From Tenggerimyces flavus (GTDB taxonomy: Bacteria; Actinomycetota; Actinomycetes; Propionibacteriales; Actinopolymorphaceae): a DNA stretch of 64,000 bases. This document shows positions 27,436 through 36,348 of the stretch, piece by piece (within the stretch, counting starts at the first letter, position 1; each line of letters begins with the position of its first letter). The position numbers were made by a program, and so were the translations under genes. The stretch is from the NCBI RefSeq assembly GCF_016907715.1, contig NZ_JAFBCM010000001.1, positions 3,224,001-3,288,000 on the forward strand. Direction: 5' to 3'. A model generated the notes under the pieces. It worked only from the letters and a program-made list of their open reading frames with translations. It had not been told where the DNA came from and made no database searches.

Positions 27436-28599
27436 CTACTTGCCGGCCTGCAAGGCGGTCCAGGTCAGGTTGCCGACGACCCCGTCGACACCGAGCGAAC
27501 GAGAGCTCTGATAGTCGCGAACGGCCTGCTCGGTGATCGTGCCGAACTGCCCGTCGATCGCCACGGTCCGCCGCAGCGCCGCCGTCAGCGAGCGCTGCAA
27601 CCTCCGAACGGCGACTCCGGTGGAGCCGTTGCGCAAGGTGGGCTTGTCACCGCGCGCGAGCAGCGCGGTCCAGGTGTGGAAGTCGACGACCCCGTTCGAG
27701 GGCAGCCCGCGCGCGGTCTGGAACGCCGAGGCGGCACTCGCCGTCGTGGCGTCGTACGTCCCCGACGGCGTGACGGAGTGGCCAGCGGCCGTGAGCAGGC
27801 ACTGCGAAGCCTTCACGGCGGCGCCGGTCGAGCCGGACTGCAGCTGCGGATAGGCCGTGAAGTCCACCGACACGTCGTCGCACGCGCCGCCCGCGGCGAC
27901 GAACTGGTTGGCCGCCGTCTCACCGAACGCACGAGCCTCCGCCGCGTCCTCGATCGGCGAGGCCTTCACGCCCGGAAACAGGATGAAGCTCACCACGGTC
28001 CCGCCCACCCCGCCGGTCGCGGGGTTCGGGTTGATGCCGAGCTGTTCGGCGAGCTCGTACGAGCCCTCGCCGATGATCGCCGCCGGGCCGAGGTCGCCGA
28101 CGACGGCGTACGCCACCTTGTTCTGGTAGACGACCGCCGCGACCGTCCCGCCGGTGATGTTGTGCGCCGAGTAGTCGAACTTCGTCGACTTCAGCGGCAC
28201 CACGATGAACGGCAGCGTCGCGGAGTTCAGCGGCTGCCCGTTCGACTGCGACCACGCGGTCTCCGGCTGGAACGAGGGGTCGGTGTTCTCGTTGCACTGC
28301 GTCGTGCGCTGACCGTCGCAGTCGATGTCGAAGTCCGCGGTCCAGAACACCGCGCTGCTCTTGCCGCAGATCGGGATCGTCTGCGATCCGCCGGCGTCCT
28401 GGGAGTACAGCCCGTTCGACAGCTGGGTGCCGCAGGCCTGGACTCTGGCGCGCAGCTGGTCCGCGGTCGGCCCCGCCAGCGGGGCAGCGGGTGCCTCGCG
28501 AAGCGGGGCCGTCGCGGCGGGAGCCGGCCCGGCGAAGGCGACGACGGCTATGCAACAGATCCAACCGACGAGCAGTGGGAGAAATCGGACACGTCGCAT
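27436..28599 (-). CDS. GH75 chitosanase with peptidoglycan-binding repeats
   Basis: A 387-residue exported protein: signal peptide ending around APA-A, then a glycoside hydrolase family 75 domain with acidic cluster FDIDCDG (90-96), followed by LPFIVVPLK, VVYQNKVAYAVVGDLGP and IGEGSYELAEQLGINPNP, the GH75 hallmarks. GH75 endo-chitosanases hydrolyse chitosan. Two C-terminal peptidoglycan-binding domains parallel those of the neighbouring beta-lactamase-like protein, and the 12 bp gap suggests an operon. ATG 28599 was chosen by the signal peptide; the frame is open far upstream. Confidence 0.87.
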   Translation of the reverse strand: MRRVRFLPLLVGWICCIAVVAFAGPAPAATAPLREAPAAPLAGPTADQLRARVQACGTQLSNGLYSQDAGGSQTIPICGKSSAVFWTADFDIDCDGQRTTQCNENTDPSFQPETAWSQSNGQPLNSATLPFIVVPLKSTKFDYSAHNITGGTVAAVVYQNKVAYAVVGDLGPAAIIGEGSYELAEQLGINPNPATGGVGGTVVSFILFPGVKASPIEDAAEARAFGETAANQFVAAGGACDDVSVDFTAYPQLQSGSTGAAVKASQCLLTAAGHSVTPSGTYDATTASAASAFQTARGLPSNGVVDFHTWTALLARGDKPTLRNGSTGVAVRRLQRSLTAALRRTVAIDGQFGTITEQAVRDYQSSRSLGVDGVVGNLTWTALQAGK

Positions 28600-28649
28600 G
28601 GTCGTACTCTGCCCGCAGTCAACGGGTTTCAACAATACGTTGACGCGCG

Positions 28650-28811
28650 TTACTTCTTGTCCGGCACGTTGCTGCCATCCTGATGCTCGGGGCTCTCGAG
28701 GACCAGCAGCCGGGTTCCCTTGTTCCGGCGGCGGGTCAGTCCTTCGGACCGGTGGTGGACGTATTTGGTCTCCAGTTTGAAGCGCTTGATCTTCGTCTTG
28801 GCAGGGCGCAT
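28650..28811 (-). CDS. Small basic hypothetical protein
   Basis: 53 residues, very basic at the start (MRPAKTKIKRFKLETKYVHH, then RRRNKGTR). AGGAGA lies 10 bp before the ATG. I do not recognise it. A nucleic-acid or ribosome-binding micro-protein would fit the composition, but it may not be a gene. The rest of the 28600-29079 gap shows nothing I can name. Confidence 0.35.
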   Translation of the reverse strand: MRPAKTKIKRFKLETKYVHHRSEGLTRRRNKGTRLLVLESPEHQDGSNVPDKK

Positions 28812-29079
28812 CGGCCCACGTCTCCTGACATCGGCTGAATGAGGGCATGCGGATGCCCCCGGCGCCGGGAGACGACGGACGAGTGGAAAAGACCGAGAAG
28901 AAGGGTCGGCTAGACCGTGCGTTGCCTCGTCCGGCACCGAAGAGCGGTGCTACGAGTTCGCACGAGCGGACCCCTTCCTGTGAGACGACAGAGTCGGATT
29001 CCCCATGAGGGTAGGTCGGTCGCCGTTTCCGACGCATCCCATTTACCGCTGGGGTTGGTGATCGGGGTCAGCGCGGTCG

Positions 29080-30165
29080 TCACGTACGTCGCGGCTCGAG
29101 TGCTAGACGTCGGCCAAGCTGCAAGCCCAGTTGAAAGCGCGTCCGCGCACCGAAGCGATCCATCAGGTCGTTGACGCGGCGCTGCACCGTACTGCGCGAC
29201 AACCCCAACCGGCGGGCGATCAGCTCGTCGGTATGCCCCGAGGCGAGCAGGCTGACGAGCTGGTCCTCCGTCGAGTCGGCGGTGTCCGGCGCGACCCAGG
29301 GAACGGCGTTCGCCCAGTACATCTCGAACAGCGCCGACAACGCGTCCAGCAGTGGCGACTTGTGCACGACGACGATGCCGATCGGCTGCCCGTCGGCGTT
29401 CGCCAACGCCGTCGTCGCCGCCAGATCGTCGAACAGCACGAGCTTCACCGGCAGCCCGTCGAAGATCCGGATCTCCTCACCCGCCAGCGCGGAGTCCCGC
29501 AGGTCCGGCCAGCGCGCCGCGTCCTCGACCTCCACGCTGTCGTAGACGACCCGGTAGCGGACCCCGTTCGCGATGTTCTCCCGCTGGATCACCGCGTCAG
29601 GGTCGAGCAGGGCGCCGAGCTCATCCGGCTCGAGCGAGTTCGGCGACCAGGGGTGCGGCGGTCGTTCGAACGCGCGTACCTGCGAACGGGCGGACAGGTG
29701 CAGCTGTCGCGTCCGTTGCGACGTCCCCTCCACATCCGCGGTCACCAGCTCGACGAAGTCCGTCGCGGTCGTGCTCTTCGTCGCCTCCCAGTACAGCTTC
29801 ATCAGCCGCGGGACGAGCTCCTGCACCTTGCGTACCTGCTCGATCTGCTGCCGGGACAACGTCTCCAGCGCGATGTCCGGAGCGATCGCCGCGTACCGCA
29901 GCGGCCGCCCGGTCAGCGTCGTGACCAAGCCGCGTTCGACCAGATCGGTCAGCACGCGAGAGGCCCGGGCGGCCGACCAACCAGGCAGCCGCGACACCAG
30001 CTCCGCGCGCGTCTGCGACGGCTGGTCGAGCAACGCGAGGTAGAGCTGCTCCGCCTCGGGGCCGAGCCCGATCGCCTCCAGCAAGATGTGCCCCCAGCTC
30101 GCCGGTGAAACATGTGTGTCAATGCTACAAACGCGTCGCTGTGAACGCTTTCGCCAATTCCGCAC
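29080..30165 (-). CDS. TrmB/LuxR-type transcriptional regulator
   Basis: Up to 361 residues. The N-terminal winged helix (AIGLGPEAEQLYLALLDQPSQTRAEL...ARASRVLTDLVERGLV) is TrmB-like. The middle holds a sensor region, and the C-terminal 60 residues form a LuxR-type HTH (LASGHTDELIARRLGLSRSTVQRRVNDLM). This combination is common in actinobacteria, often beside secreted hydrolases, as here where it diverges from a large protease gene. The GTG at 30165 is uncertain, since homologues often start near the AIGLGPEA segment. TTGACACA occurs twice upstream (30115-30122, 30168-30175), a possible self-binding repeat. Confidence 0.8.
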   Translation of the reverse strand: MRNWRKRSQRRVCSIDTHVSPASWGHILLEAIGLGPEAEQLYLALLDQPSQTRAELVSRLPGWSAARASRVLTDLVERGLVTTLTGRPLRYAAIAPDIALETLSRQQIEQVRKVQELVPRLMKLYWEATKSTTATDFVELVTADVEGTSQRTRQLHLSARSQVRAFERPPHPWSPNSLEPDELGALLDPDAVIQRENIANGVRYRVVYDSVEVEDAARWPDLRDSALAGEEIRIFDGLPVKLVLFDDLAATTALANADGQPIGIVVVHKSPLLDALSALFEMYWANAVPWVAPDTADSTEDQLVSLLASGHTDELIARRLGLSRSTVQRRVNDLMDRFGARTRFQLGLQLGRRLALEPRRT

Positions 30166-30222
30166 CCTGTGTCAACCTCCCGAGGAGTCGACCGCAAGTA
30201 CGAACTGGGGAGAGGGGCTTGC

Positions 30223-33200
30223 ATGCGTCGTTCAGTCGTGGCCGCTGCTGCCGGAATCACCTTACTGGCAGGGCTTTCGGTCACCGGAGGTCCACCGGCC
30301 AATGCCGGGGACGACGGTGCCCAGCGGGTCCTGGACAGCCGTTCCATGTCCGAGCTCGCGGCCGGCATCCGTCCGGCACCGGCCATCACCCTGCTCACCG
30401 GCGACCAGGTGCAACTCGGCGTTGACGCCAAGCGGCGCCTCGAGGTCACCGGGGTGAAGGTCGCGGACCGCCCCGACGGCCGCCCGGTCGCGATCCACAC
30501 GCTCCAGCAGGGCGGCGACCTCTACGTCTACCCGTCCGACGCACTCCCGCTCGTCACCGCGAACAGGGTCGACGCGGACCTGTTCAACGTCTCCTACCTC
30601 GCCGAGGCCGGCTACACCGACGCGGAGACGAAGCAGCTCCCGATCATCGTCCAGTACGAGAACGCCAAAGCCAACAGGGCCAACGCTCTCCCCAGCTCCA
30701 CTGTCGAGCGCACGCTCGAAAGCGTCGACGCCACCGCCATCGACGTGACGAAGACCGGCGCCGCCGCGCTCTGGGAGACGATCACCACGCCGATGCAGCG
30801 GACGCTCGACGCGGGTGTCACCCGGGTCTGGCTGAACCGCAGGGTCACCGTCGACCTCGACGTCAGCGTGCCCAAGATCGGCGCCCCGGCGGCGTGGCAG
30901 GCCGGCTTCGACGGCACCGGGACGACCGTCGCCGTTCTGGACACCGGCATCGACGACAACCACCCCGACCTCGCCGGCCACGTACTGGAGGTGAAGAGCT
31001 TCCTCCCCGACGGCGACACCACCGACGGCAACGGCCACGGCACCCACGTCGCTTCCACGATCGCCGGCTCCGGCGCCGCCTCGGAGGGCAAGTACAAGGG
31101 CGTCGCGCCGGGCGCGAAGCTGCTGGCCGGCAAGGTCCTCGCCGACGATGGCCGCGGCAGCATCTCCGGCGTGATCGCCGGCATGCAGTGGGCGGCCGAG
31201 AGCGGCGCCGACGTCGTCAACCTCAGCCTCGGCGGGAGGGCGACCAACCCCAGCGACATCGCGACGGAGGCCGTGGACGAGCTCACCGAGCAGTACGGGA
31301 CGTTGTTCGTCATCGCCGCCGGCAACAGCGGACCGGACCCGCTCTCGATCGGCTCGCCCGGCACCGCCGACTCAGCACTGACCGTCGCCGCGACCGACAA
31401 GCTCGACCAGCTCGCCGAGTTCTCCAGCCGTGGTCCGCGCGTCGGGGACTTCGGCCTGAAGCCGGACATCGCGGCGCCGGGCGTCAACATCACCGCGGCC
31501 GCGGCGGGCGGCACCGGCTACAAGAGCCTCAGCGGCACCTCGATGGCCACCCCGCACGTTGTCGGCGCCGCCGCGATCCTCGCGCAGCGCCACCCGACCT
31601 GGCAGGCCAAACAGCTGAAGGACGCGCTCGTCAGCAGTTCCGTCGACACCGGGTTCAGCCCGTTCGAGCAGGGCGCCGGGCGGGTCGATGTCGCCCGCGC
31701 CGTACGGCAGGCCGTGTTCAGTGACGGCAACCTCGACTTCGGCCGCGTCGTCGCCGACAGCCCACCAGCGCAAAAGACCATCACGTACACGAACGACGGT
31801 GACGCTCCCGTCAACCTCACCTTGACGCCGACGGTGAAGACGTTCGGAGGTCAGCCGGCACCCGCCGCGCTCGTCACGATCGACCGCACCACGGTCACGG
31901 TCCCGGCCGGCGGGACAGCTCAGGTGAACGTCAGCGTCGACGCCACCAAGAGCGACATCGGTGGAATGTTCCGCGGCACCGTCAAGGCAGCCGGTGGAGA
32001 CGCCGCGCTGACCACCGCGTTCGCCGCGTACGTCGAGCCCGAGGTGTTCGATCTCGCGCTCACCGCGGTCGCGCCGGACGGCGCCACCGACTTCGTCGTC
32101 GACGGTTGGCTGCTGGCGCGCAACGAGGGATCGACGGACTTCGCCGATCCCACCCGAACCCTGCCTGGTGTGCCGACCGTGTCCACCGCGCTGGCGAAGG
32201 GCACGTACACGGTCGCCGCGAGCATGAGCTGGCGCGACGGCGCCGGAGAGCTGCAGGCCGCCATCGTCCTGAACTCGTCCGTGCCGGTGTCGGGTGCGGC
32301 CGCGATGACGTTCGATCTGCGTCAGGCCCGTCGCATCACGATCGAGACCGACCGCCCGGCGGAGACCTACGACGCCTGGTTCGGCTTCGAACGCGCCAGC
32401 TCCGGCGGCGACTGGGAGCTGACCGGCAAGCTCGAGTCGGCCGACGGGACGGACAACTTCTGGACGCTGCCGGTCGCGCCGGTCACGACGGGCACGTTCG
32501 GCTACGCCAGCCAGCACATCCTCGGTGAGCCACTGGTGCGAGCGTCGACGAAGGGCGCGTCCCCGCTGGTGCTGCACCCGCGGTACCGCTCGGCGGACCA
32601 CACCGTCGCCAAGCTGACCGGCACGAGCGACTACCGGCTCGTCTACGACGGCACCGGTGCGACGGCGACGAAGGCGGCCACCGCCACCGTCGCCCTGCTC
32701 ACGCCGACCGACATCTGCCAGCCGGTCTGTGGCGCCGACCTCGTCCCGCGGATCAAGCGACTGGCCGACGCCGGGGTCAAGGCAGTCCTCGTCGCCGGCT
32801 CGACCGGCCGCGTCCAGCTCGGCACCCAGGCGTACGCGCTGCCGACGATGACGCTGCCGGCCAAGCAGGCGCAGGCGTTGCGCGATCGGCTGCTCGCCGG
32901 ACCGGTCGAGCTGACCATCCAGGGAGCACGCGACCTGCCGTACCTGTACCTGCTGCGGTTCGGCAAGAGCGGCGAGCTGCCCGCCGACCTCGACCACCGG
33001 GTCAAGGACGACCAGCTCACCGCCGTCGAGAACCTGGTGCACGCTGACGTGCCCACCGCGACGTCGATCGACTGGGCGGTCAACACCGATGGGCCGACCC
33101 TCGCCACGGTGGAGACGCCCACGTTCGTCGCGCCGCGGCCGCTCGTCACGCTCGTCGGTCCGGTCGACCCGGCGGCTTCGCATCGGTTCATCGCGGAGCA

Positions 33201-33606
33201 GCCGACACGCAGACCGTCGGTCGAGTTCGGCTACCACGCCCTCACGACGGCGAAGCCGCGGTCGATCCACTGGTTCCAGCCGCCGGTCGTTCCCGGTCCG
33301 CCGATCGTGGAACCGGCGGTGGACGGCTCGGGCGAGACGCTGCTGTGCTCGCTCTGCCGCGAGGACAACAGGTTCTACCAGTTCATGTACCTGACCACCC
33401 CGGAGCCGGCGCACCAGACCGGGCATCTGGGCCTCGGCCACGAACAGTTCCCGCTCACCTGTGACGACCCATCCAGTCCACCGGACGTACCGACGTACTC
33501 GTGCGAGCGGCATCTGTACGACGACCAGGGCAAGGAACTCACGCCGTACGTCTATCCGGAACTGGTCATCAGCTTCAGCGACGGCAAACTGGAGGTGTCC
33601 CGATGA
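30223..33606 (+). CDS. Large secreted S8 (subtilisin-like) serine protease
   Basis: An 1127-residue protein with a Sec signal (about 1-28), a propeptide-like region, the subtilase catalytic domain and a ~650-residue C-terminal extension. The triad is Asp240 (AVLDTGID), His272 (GHGTHV) and Ser440 (SGTSMATPHV), with the oxyanion Asn in IAAGNSGPD. The extension contains fibronectin-like strands (NLDFGRVV...) and a PA-like segment, as in actinobacterial S8 exoproteases. ATG 30223 follows GGGGAGAGGGG. The ATGA overlap links it to a lipoprotein gene, and it diverges from a TrmB/LuxR regulator that may control it. Confidence 0.92.
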   Translation: MRRSVVAAAAGITLLAGLSVTGGPPANAGDDGAQRVLDSRSMSELAAGIRPAPAITLLTGDQVQLGVDAKRRLEVTGVKVADRPDGRPVAIHTLQQGGDLYVYPSDALPLVTANRVDADLFNVSYLAEAGYTDAETKQLPIIVQYENAKANRANALPSSTVERTLESVDATAIDVTKTGAAALWETITTPMQRTLDAGVTRVWLNRRVTVDLDVSVPKIGAPAAWQAGFDGTGTTVAVLDTGIDDNHPDLAGHVLEVKSFLPDGDTTDGNGHGTHVASTIAGSGAASEGKYKGVAPGAKLLAGKVLADDGRGSISGVIAGMQWAAESGADVVNLSLGGRATNPSDIATEAVDELTEQYGTLFVIAAGNSGPDPLSIGSPGTADSALTVAATDKLDQLAEFSSRGPRVGDFGLKPDIAAPGVNITAAAAGGTGYKSLSGTSMATPHVVGAAAILAQRHPTWQAKQLKDALVSSSVDTGFSPFEQGAGRVDVARAVRQAVFSDGNLDFGRVVADSPPAQKTITYTNDGDAPVNLTLTPTVKTFGGQPAPAALVTIDRTTVTVPAGGTAQVNVSVDATKSDIGGMFRGTVKAAGGDAALTTAFAAYVEPEVFDLALTAVAPDGATDFVVDGWLLARNEGSTDFADPTRTLPGVPTVSTALAKGTYTVAASMSWRDGAGELQAAIVLNSSVPVSGAAAMTFDLRQARRITIETDRPAETYDAWFGFERASSGGDWELTGKLESADGTDNFWTLPVAPVTTGTFGYASQHILGEPLVRASTKGASPLVLHPRYRSADHTVAKLTGTSDYRLVYDGTGATATKAATATVALLTPTDICQPVCGADLVPRIKRLADAGVKAVLVAGSTGRVQLGTQAYALPTMTLPAKQAQALRDRLLAGPVELTIQGARDLPYLYLLRFGKSGELPADLDHRVKDDQLTAVENLVHADVPTATSIDWAVNTDGPTLATVETPTFVAPRPLVTLVGPVDPAASHRFIAEQPTRRPSVEFGYHALTTAKPRSIHWFQPPVVPGPPIVEPAVDGSGETLLCSLCREDNRFYQFMYLTTPEPAHQTGHLGLGHEQFPLTCDDPSSPPDVPTYSCERHLYDDQGKELTPYVYPELVISFSDGKLEVSR

Positions 33607-34160
33607 GGCGCTCGATCGTCGCACTCGCGGCCGTGCTGGGACTGGCACTCGGTGGATGCAGCTTCATGGCGTACGACCTGCCACCGGAGTCGAAGGAGTA
33701 CCGCTACACGATGAAGCAGTTCCGCGGTGGCGCGACCGTCAACACCGCTTGGACGTTCTGGTCGAAGCAAGTCACGGTTGACGACCAGTCGCCGAACTAC
33801 CCGTGCGTGCTGACGTACGCCGGCCAGGGCGTGCCCTGCAAGCCGGAGTCGGCGATCTTCCTGCGGTACGACCTCGGTGTCGCGCTCGACAACACCGTGC
33901 AGGGAGGGCGTTCGCACAAGATCACGGTGACGCCGTTCTACCAGGATCTGACCAGCCCGCCGAAGGTCACCTCGCTGACGGTGGAGATGACGCTCGACGG
34001 AACCCGCTGGCGCAAGGCGCCGGTCCGGCCAGCTGGGGCGGCGTACACCGCGACGCTCCAGCTGCCCAAGACCGGCGTCGTCGGCCTGCGGGTGCTGGCC
34101 AAGGACAACAGCGGAGCGACCGTGAACCAGACGATCGACAAGGCGTTCCGCTTGAGCTAA
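33603..34160 (+). CDS. Lipoprotein translationally coupled to the S8 protease
   Basis: 185 residues with a lipobox LALGGC (Cys19) and then a predicted all-beta extracellular domain (TVEMTLDGTRWRKAPVRP, LPKTGVVGLRVLAKDNSG), close in style to the beta-sandwich repeats at the end of the protease. It starts inside the protease stop codon (ATGA), so the two products are probably made together. It could be an anchor or a fragment homologous to the protease's own C-terminal domain. Its stop overlaps the convergent propeller gene's stop. Confidence 0.72.
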   Translation: MRRSIVALAAVLGLALGGCSFMAYDLPPESKEYRYTMKQFRGGATVNTAWTFWSKQVTVDDQSPNYPCVLTYAGQGVPCKPESAIFLRYDLGVALDNTVQGGRSHKITVTPFYQDLTSPPKVTSLTVEMTLDGTRWRKAPVRPAGAAYTATLQLPKTGVVGLRVLAKDNSGATVNQTIDKAFRLS

Positions 34161-36187
34161 CGGTTGGGTACCTGCCAGGCGATCAGCTCGGCGTCACGCC
34201 CGAAGATCAGCTCGCCGGCGTTGTAGACCATGCGCAACGCCGGCTGGGTGAGCAGCGTGCGGTACGTCTTGCGGTTGGTGTCGACGAGGACGACCTTCTC
34301 CCCACCGATGTGGGCGTAGAGGGTCGTCTTCGTCTCGTCGAACGCGAGCTGGCCCGCCGCGTTGTGGCCAGCGAACGTGTCGAACGTACGGATCGTCCGC
34401 CCCGTCGAGGGATCCAGCTCGAGCACGTCGCCGTCGACGATCGCCCAGACCCGGTTGCGAGAGTCGACGGCGACCGCGGAGATCGTCCGGACCGATGCGG
34501 ACGGGTTGACCTCCCACAGCTTGCGGTTGCGGAAGACGTCGTAGGCGAAGATCGTCGCGCGGTCCTGGGTCGGCGGAGTCGTCGAGAGCCCGCCGGCGAC
34601 GGTCGTCGCGCCGTACACGATGCCGTGCTTGCCCGCGGCCATCGCCGTGATGCCCTCGTCGACGATGAAGTCGTCGATGATCCGGTCGACCTTGCCGGTC
34701 CGCGCGTCGATCACGGACAGGGATCCGCCGAGTGTGTCGCCGGACGGCGTGGAGCCGGAGACGAGCTTGCCCGGCACCTCGGCCAGTCCCTGCGGCCGGC
34801 TCTGCACGTGGCTGGTGAGGTCGAGCAGCTTCACCGGGTTCTCGTTGCCCTGCGGCGCCTGGTCGGAGTACTCGGCGCTGTAGAAGGGCTTCGACTCGTC
34901 GTAGCGGTAGATGCGCGCCGACGGGTACGCGCCGATGACCAGCCCACGGCTCGTCGGCAGCATCGCCTCGACCTGGCTGAACCGGTTGTACGTCGTCGCT
35001 CCGTCAGCCGTCGACACGACCGAGACACCGCCCTGCAGGAACCCGCCGGCGTACACCGTGCCCGGCGCGCCGGAGGCCAGCGCGAGGACCGGCGTCGGCT
35101 GCCCGGCGACGGTCGTCCGGATGTTCTGCGACTGGCCGGTCTTCGTGTCGTAGCGGAACATCAGCCCGCGCCAGAACAGCCCGACGACGCTGTCGCCGTC
35201 CCAGCCGATGCCGCGGGTGTTGACGATGCGCCCGTACGCCTTGAACCCGGTGCGCTGCTGGACCCGCGTGACGGGGTCGTACGCGATGAGCTCCGACGAT
35301 CCGGCCTCGTACTGCTTGAAGAACCACACGCGGCCGTCGGGTCCGGGCGGCGTGACGTCGAGGCCGGCGGCGCTCTCCACGGTGTCGGTCCACGCGCCGG
35401 TCGCGGTGTTGTAGACGCGAAGCGGGCCGGGGCCGGTCTGCTCGCGGGCGTAGACGAAGTCGCCGTACGCGCGCAGGTCGTTGACGACCTTGGCGGTCGG
35501 GTCGCCGATGCCGGGCGGCAGCGGGAGCTGGCGCTTGGCGCCGGTCGCGGGGTCGAGCTCGGTGACGATCCAGGAGGCGAGCGCGCCGGCGTAGATCTTC
35601 CCGTGTGCGTAGGCGATGCTCTTCACGTACGTCTGCCCGGCGACCATCGTTCCGTAGTCGCGGAACGTCTTCGTGGTGGGACTCCAGCTGAACACCTTGC
35701 CGCCGGGCGAGGTTCCGCCGAAGACCGTGCCGTCGGGCGCGACGACGATGTTCCACACGTACCCCTCGCCCGCGGCCGGGACGCCGAGATCCTCGGCAGC
35801 CGTGGCGCCGGGGAGGAGGCGGTAGAGCTTGCCGGCGCCGTACGTGCCGACGTACACGGTGCCGTCGGGTGCCTGCTCGACGCCGTACGCGCCGCTCGCG
35901 CCGGGCAGGGGGACAGACACGAGTGGAGCGCCGGTCGTCGTGTCGACCGCGTTGAGGTACGCGGGTGTGCCGGACACCGCGGACCAGATCACCCGGCGGC
36001 CGTCCGGCAGCGAGCCGACGGTGCCGCCGATCATCAGCACGTCCTGCAGTGGGATGCCCAGCGAACGTGGCCCGACGGGGGCCGGTGGTGGTGCCGCCGG
36101 TGCGGCGCCCGCCGCCGTCGACGCGAACGTCGCCGCGACGACCGCGGCCGCCATGGCCAGAACACGCAGTGTCTTGCCTCGCCTCAC
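34157..36187 (-). CDS. Secreted beta-propeller protein, paralogue 1
   Basis: 676 residues with a signal peptide (VLAMAAAVVAATFASTAAGA) and a chain of about 45-residue WD/YVTN-like blades, each with a G-x-V/I-Y-x-G-T/S motif and a Y-D-P-x-T turn (for example GTVYVGTYGAGKLYRL and GKIYAGALASWIVTELDP). The N-terminal 150 residues closely follow the protein encoded at 39943-42057. No catalytic motif is recognised; candidate roles are a sugar-polymer-binding protein or a propeller-fold lyase. GTG 36187 has GGAGGTGG upstream and shares a promoter region with the divergent paralogue. Confidence 0.75.
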   Translation of the reverse strand: MRRGKTLRVLAMAAAVVAATFASTAAGAAPAAPPPAPVGPRSLGIPLQDVLMIGGTVGSLPDGRRVIWSAVSGTPAYLNAVDTTTGAPLVSVPLPGASGAYGVEQAPDGTVYVGTYGAGKLYRLLPGATAAEDLGVPAAGEGYVWNIVVAPDGTVFGGTSPGGKVFSWSPTTKTFRDYGTMVAGQTYVKSIAYAHGKIYAGALASWIVTELDPATGAKRQLPLPPGIGDPTAKVVNDLRAYGDFVYAREQTGPGPLRVYNTATGAWTDTVESAAGLDVTPPGPDGRVWFFKQYEAGSSELIAYDPVTRVQQRTGFKAYGRIVNTRGIGWDGDSVVGLFWRGLMFRYDTKTGQSQNIRTTVAGQPTPVLALASGAPGTVYAGGFLQGGVSVVSTADGATTYNRFSQVEAMLPTSRGLVIGAYPSARIYRYDESKPFYSAEYSDQAPQGNENPVKLLDLTSHVQSRPQGLAEVPGKLVSGSTPSGDTLGGSLSVIDARTGKVDRIIDDFIVDEGITAMAAGKHGIVYGATTVAGGLSTTPPTQDRATIFAYDVFRNRKLWEVNPSASVRTISAVAVDSRNRVWAIVDGDVLELDPSTGRTIRTFDTFAGHNAAGQLAFDETKTTLYAHIGGEKVVLVDTNRKTYRTLLTQPALRMVYNAGELIFGRDAELIAWQVPNR

Positions 36188-36226
36188 CGATCCACCTCCA
36201 CGTTACGGACCCGGCCGCAAATTGCG

Positions 36227-36316
36227 AGCGTAGGCGCCGTGGAGGGACATGTCCACAACAGGTCCGCACCAGTTCTGGACATGACCGTTGACGGCCGCCC
36301 TTGCTGTGTTTACGGT
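36227..36316. promoter_or_regulatory. Divergent promoters and shared operator for two propeller genes
   Basis: Plus strand: TTGACG (36288-36293), 17 bp, TACGGT (36311-36316), leading to the gene at 36349. Minus strand: TGGACA (36250-36255), 17 bp, TACGCT (36227-36232), leading to the gene starting at 36187. Inverted arms CATGTCCA (36248-36255) and TGGACATG (36276-36283) lie between, the first covering the minus-strand -35. One regulator bound there could control both genes. Confidence 0.6.
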
Positions 36317-36348
36317 CACGACCACAAGATCTCGCGAGGTGGTGGCCA

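Noticed and set aside
26209-28683. 824-residue plus-strand open frame
   Set aside because: Shadow of the beta-lactamase-like and GH75 genes on the other strand, which have clear motifs and signal peptides.
28917-29174. Plus-strand frame with a hydrophobic segment
   Set aside because: No ribosome site, overlaps the end of the TrmB/LuxR regulator gene, and the N-terminal half is random-looking.
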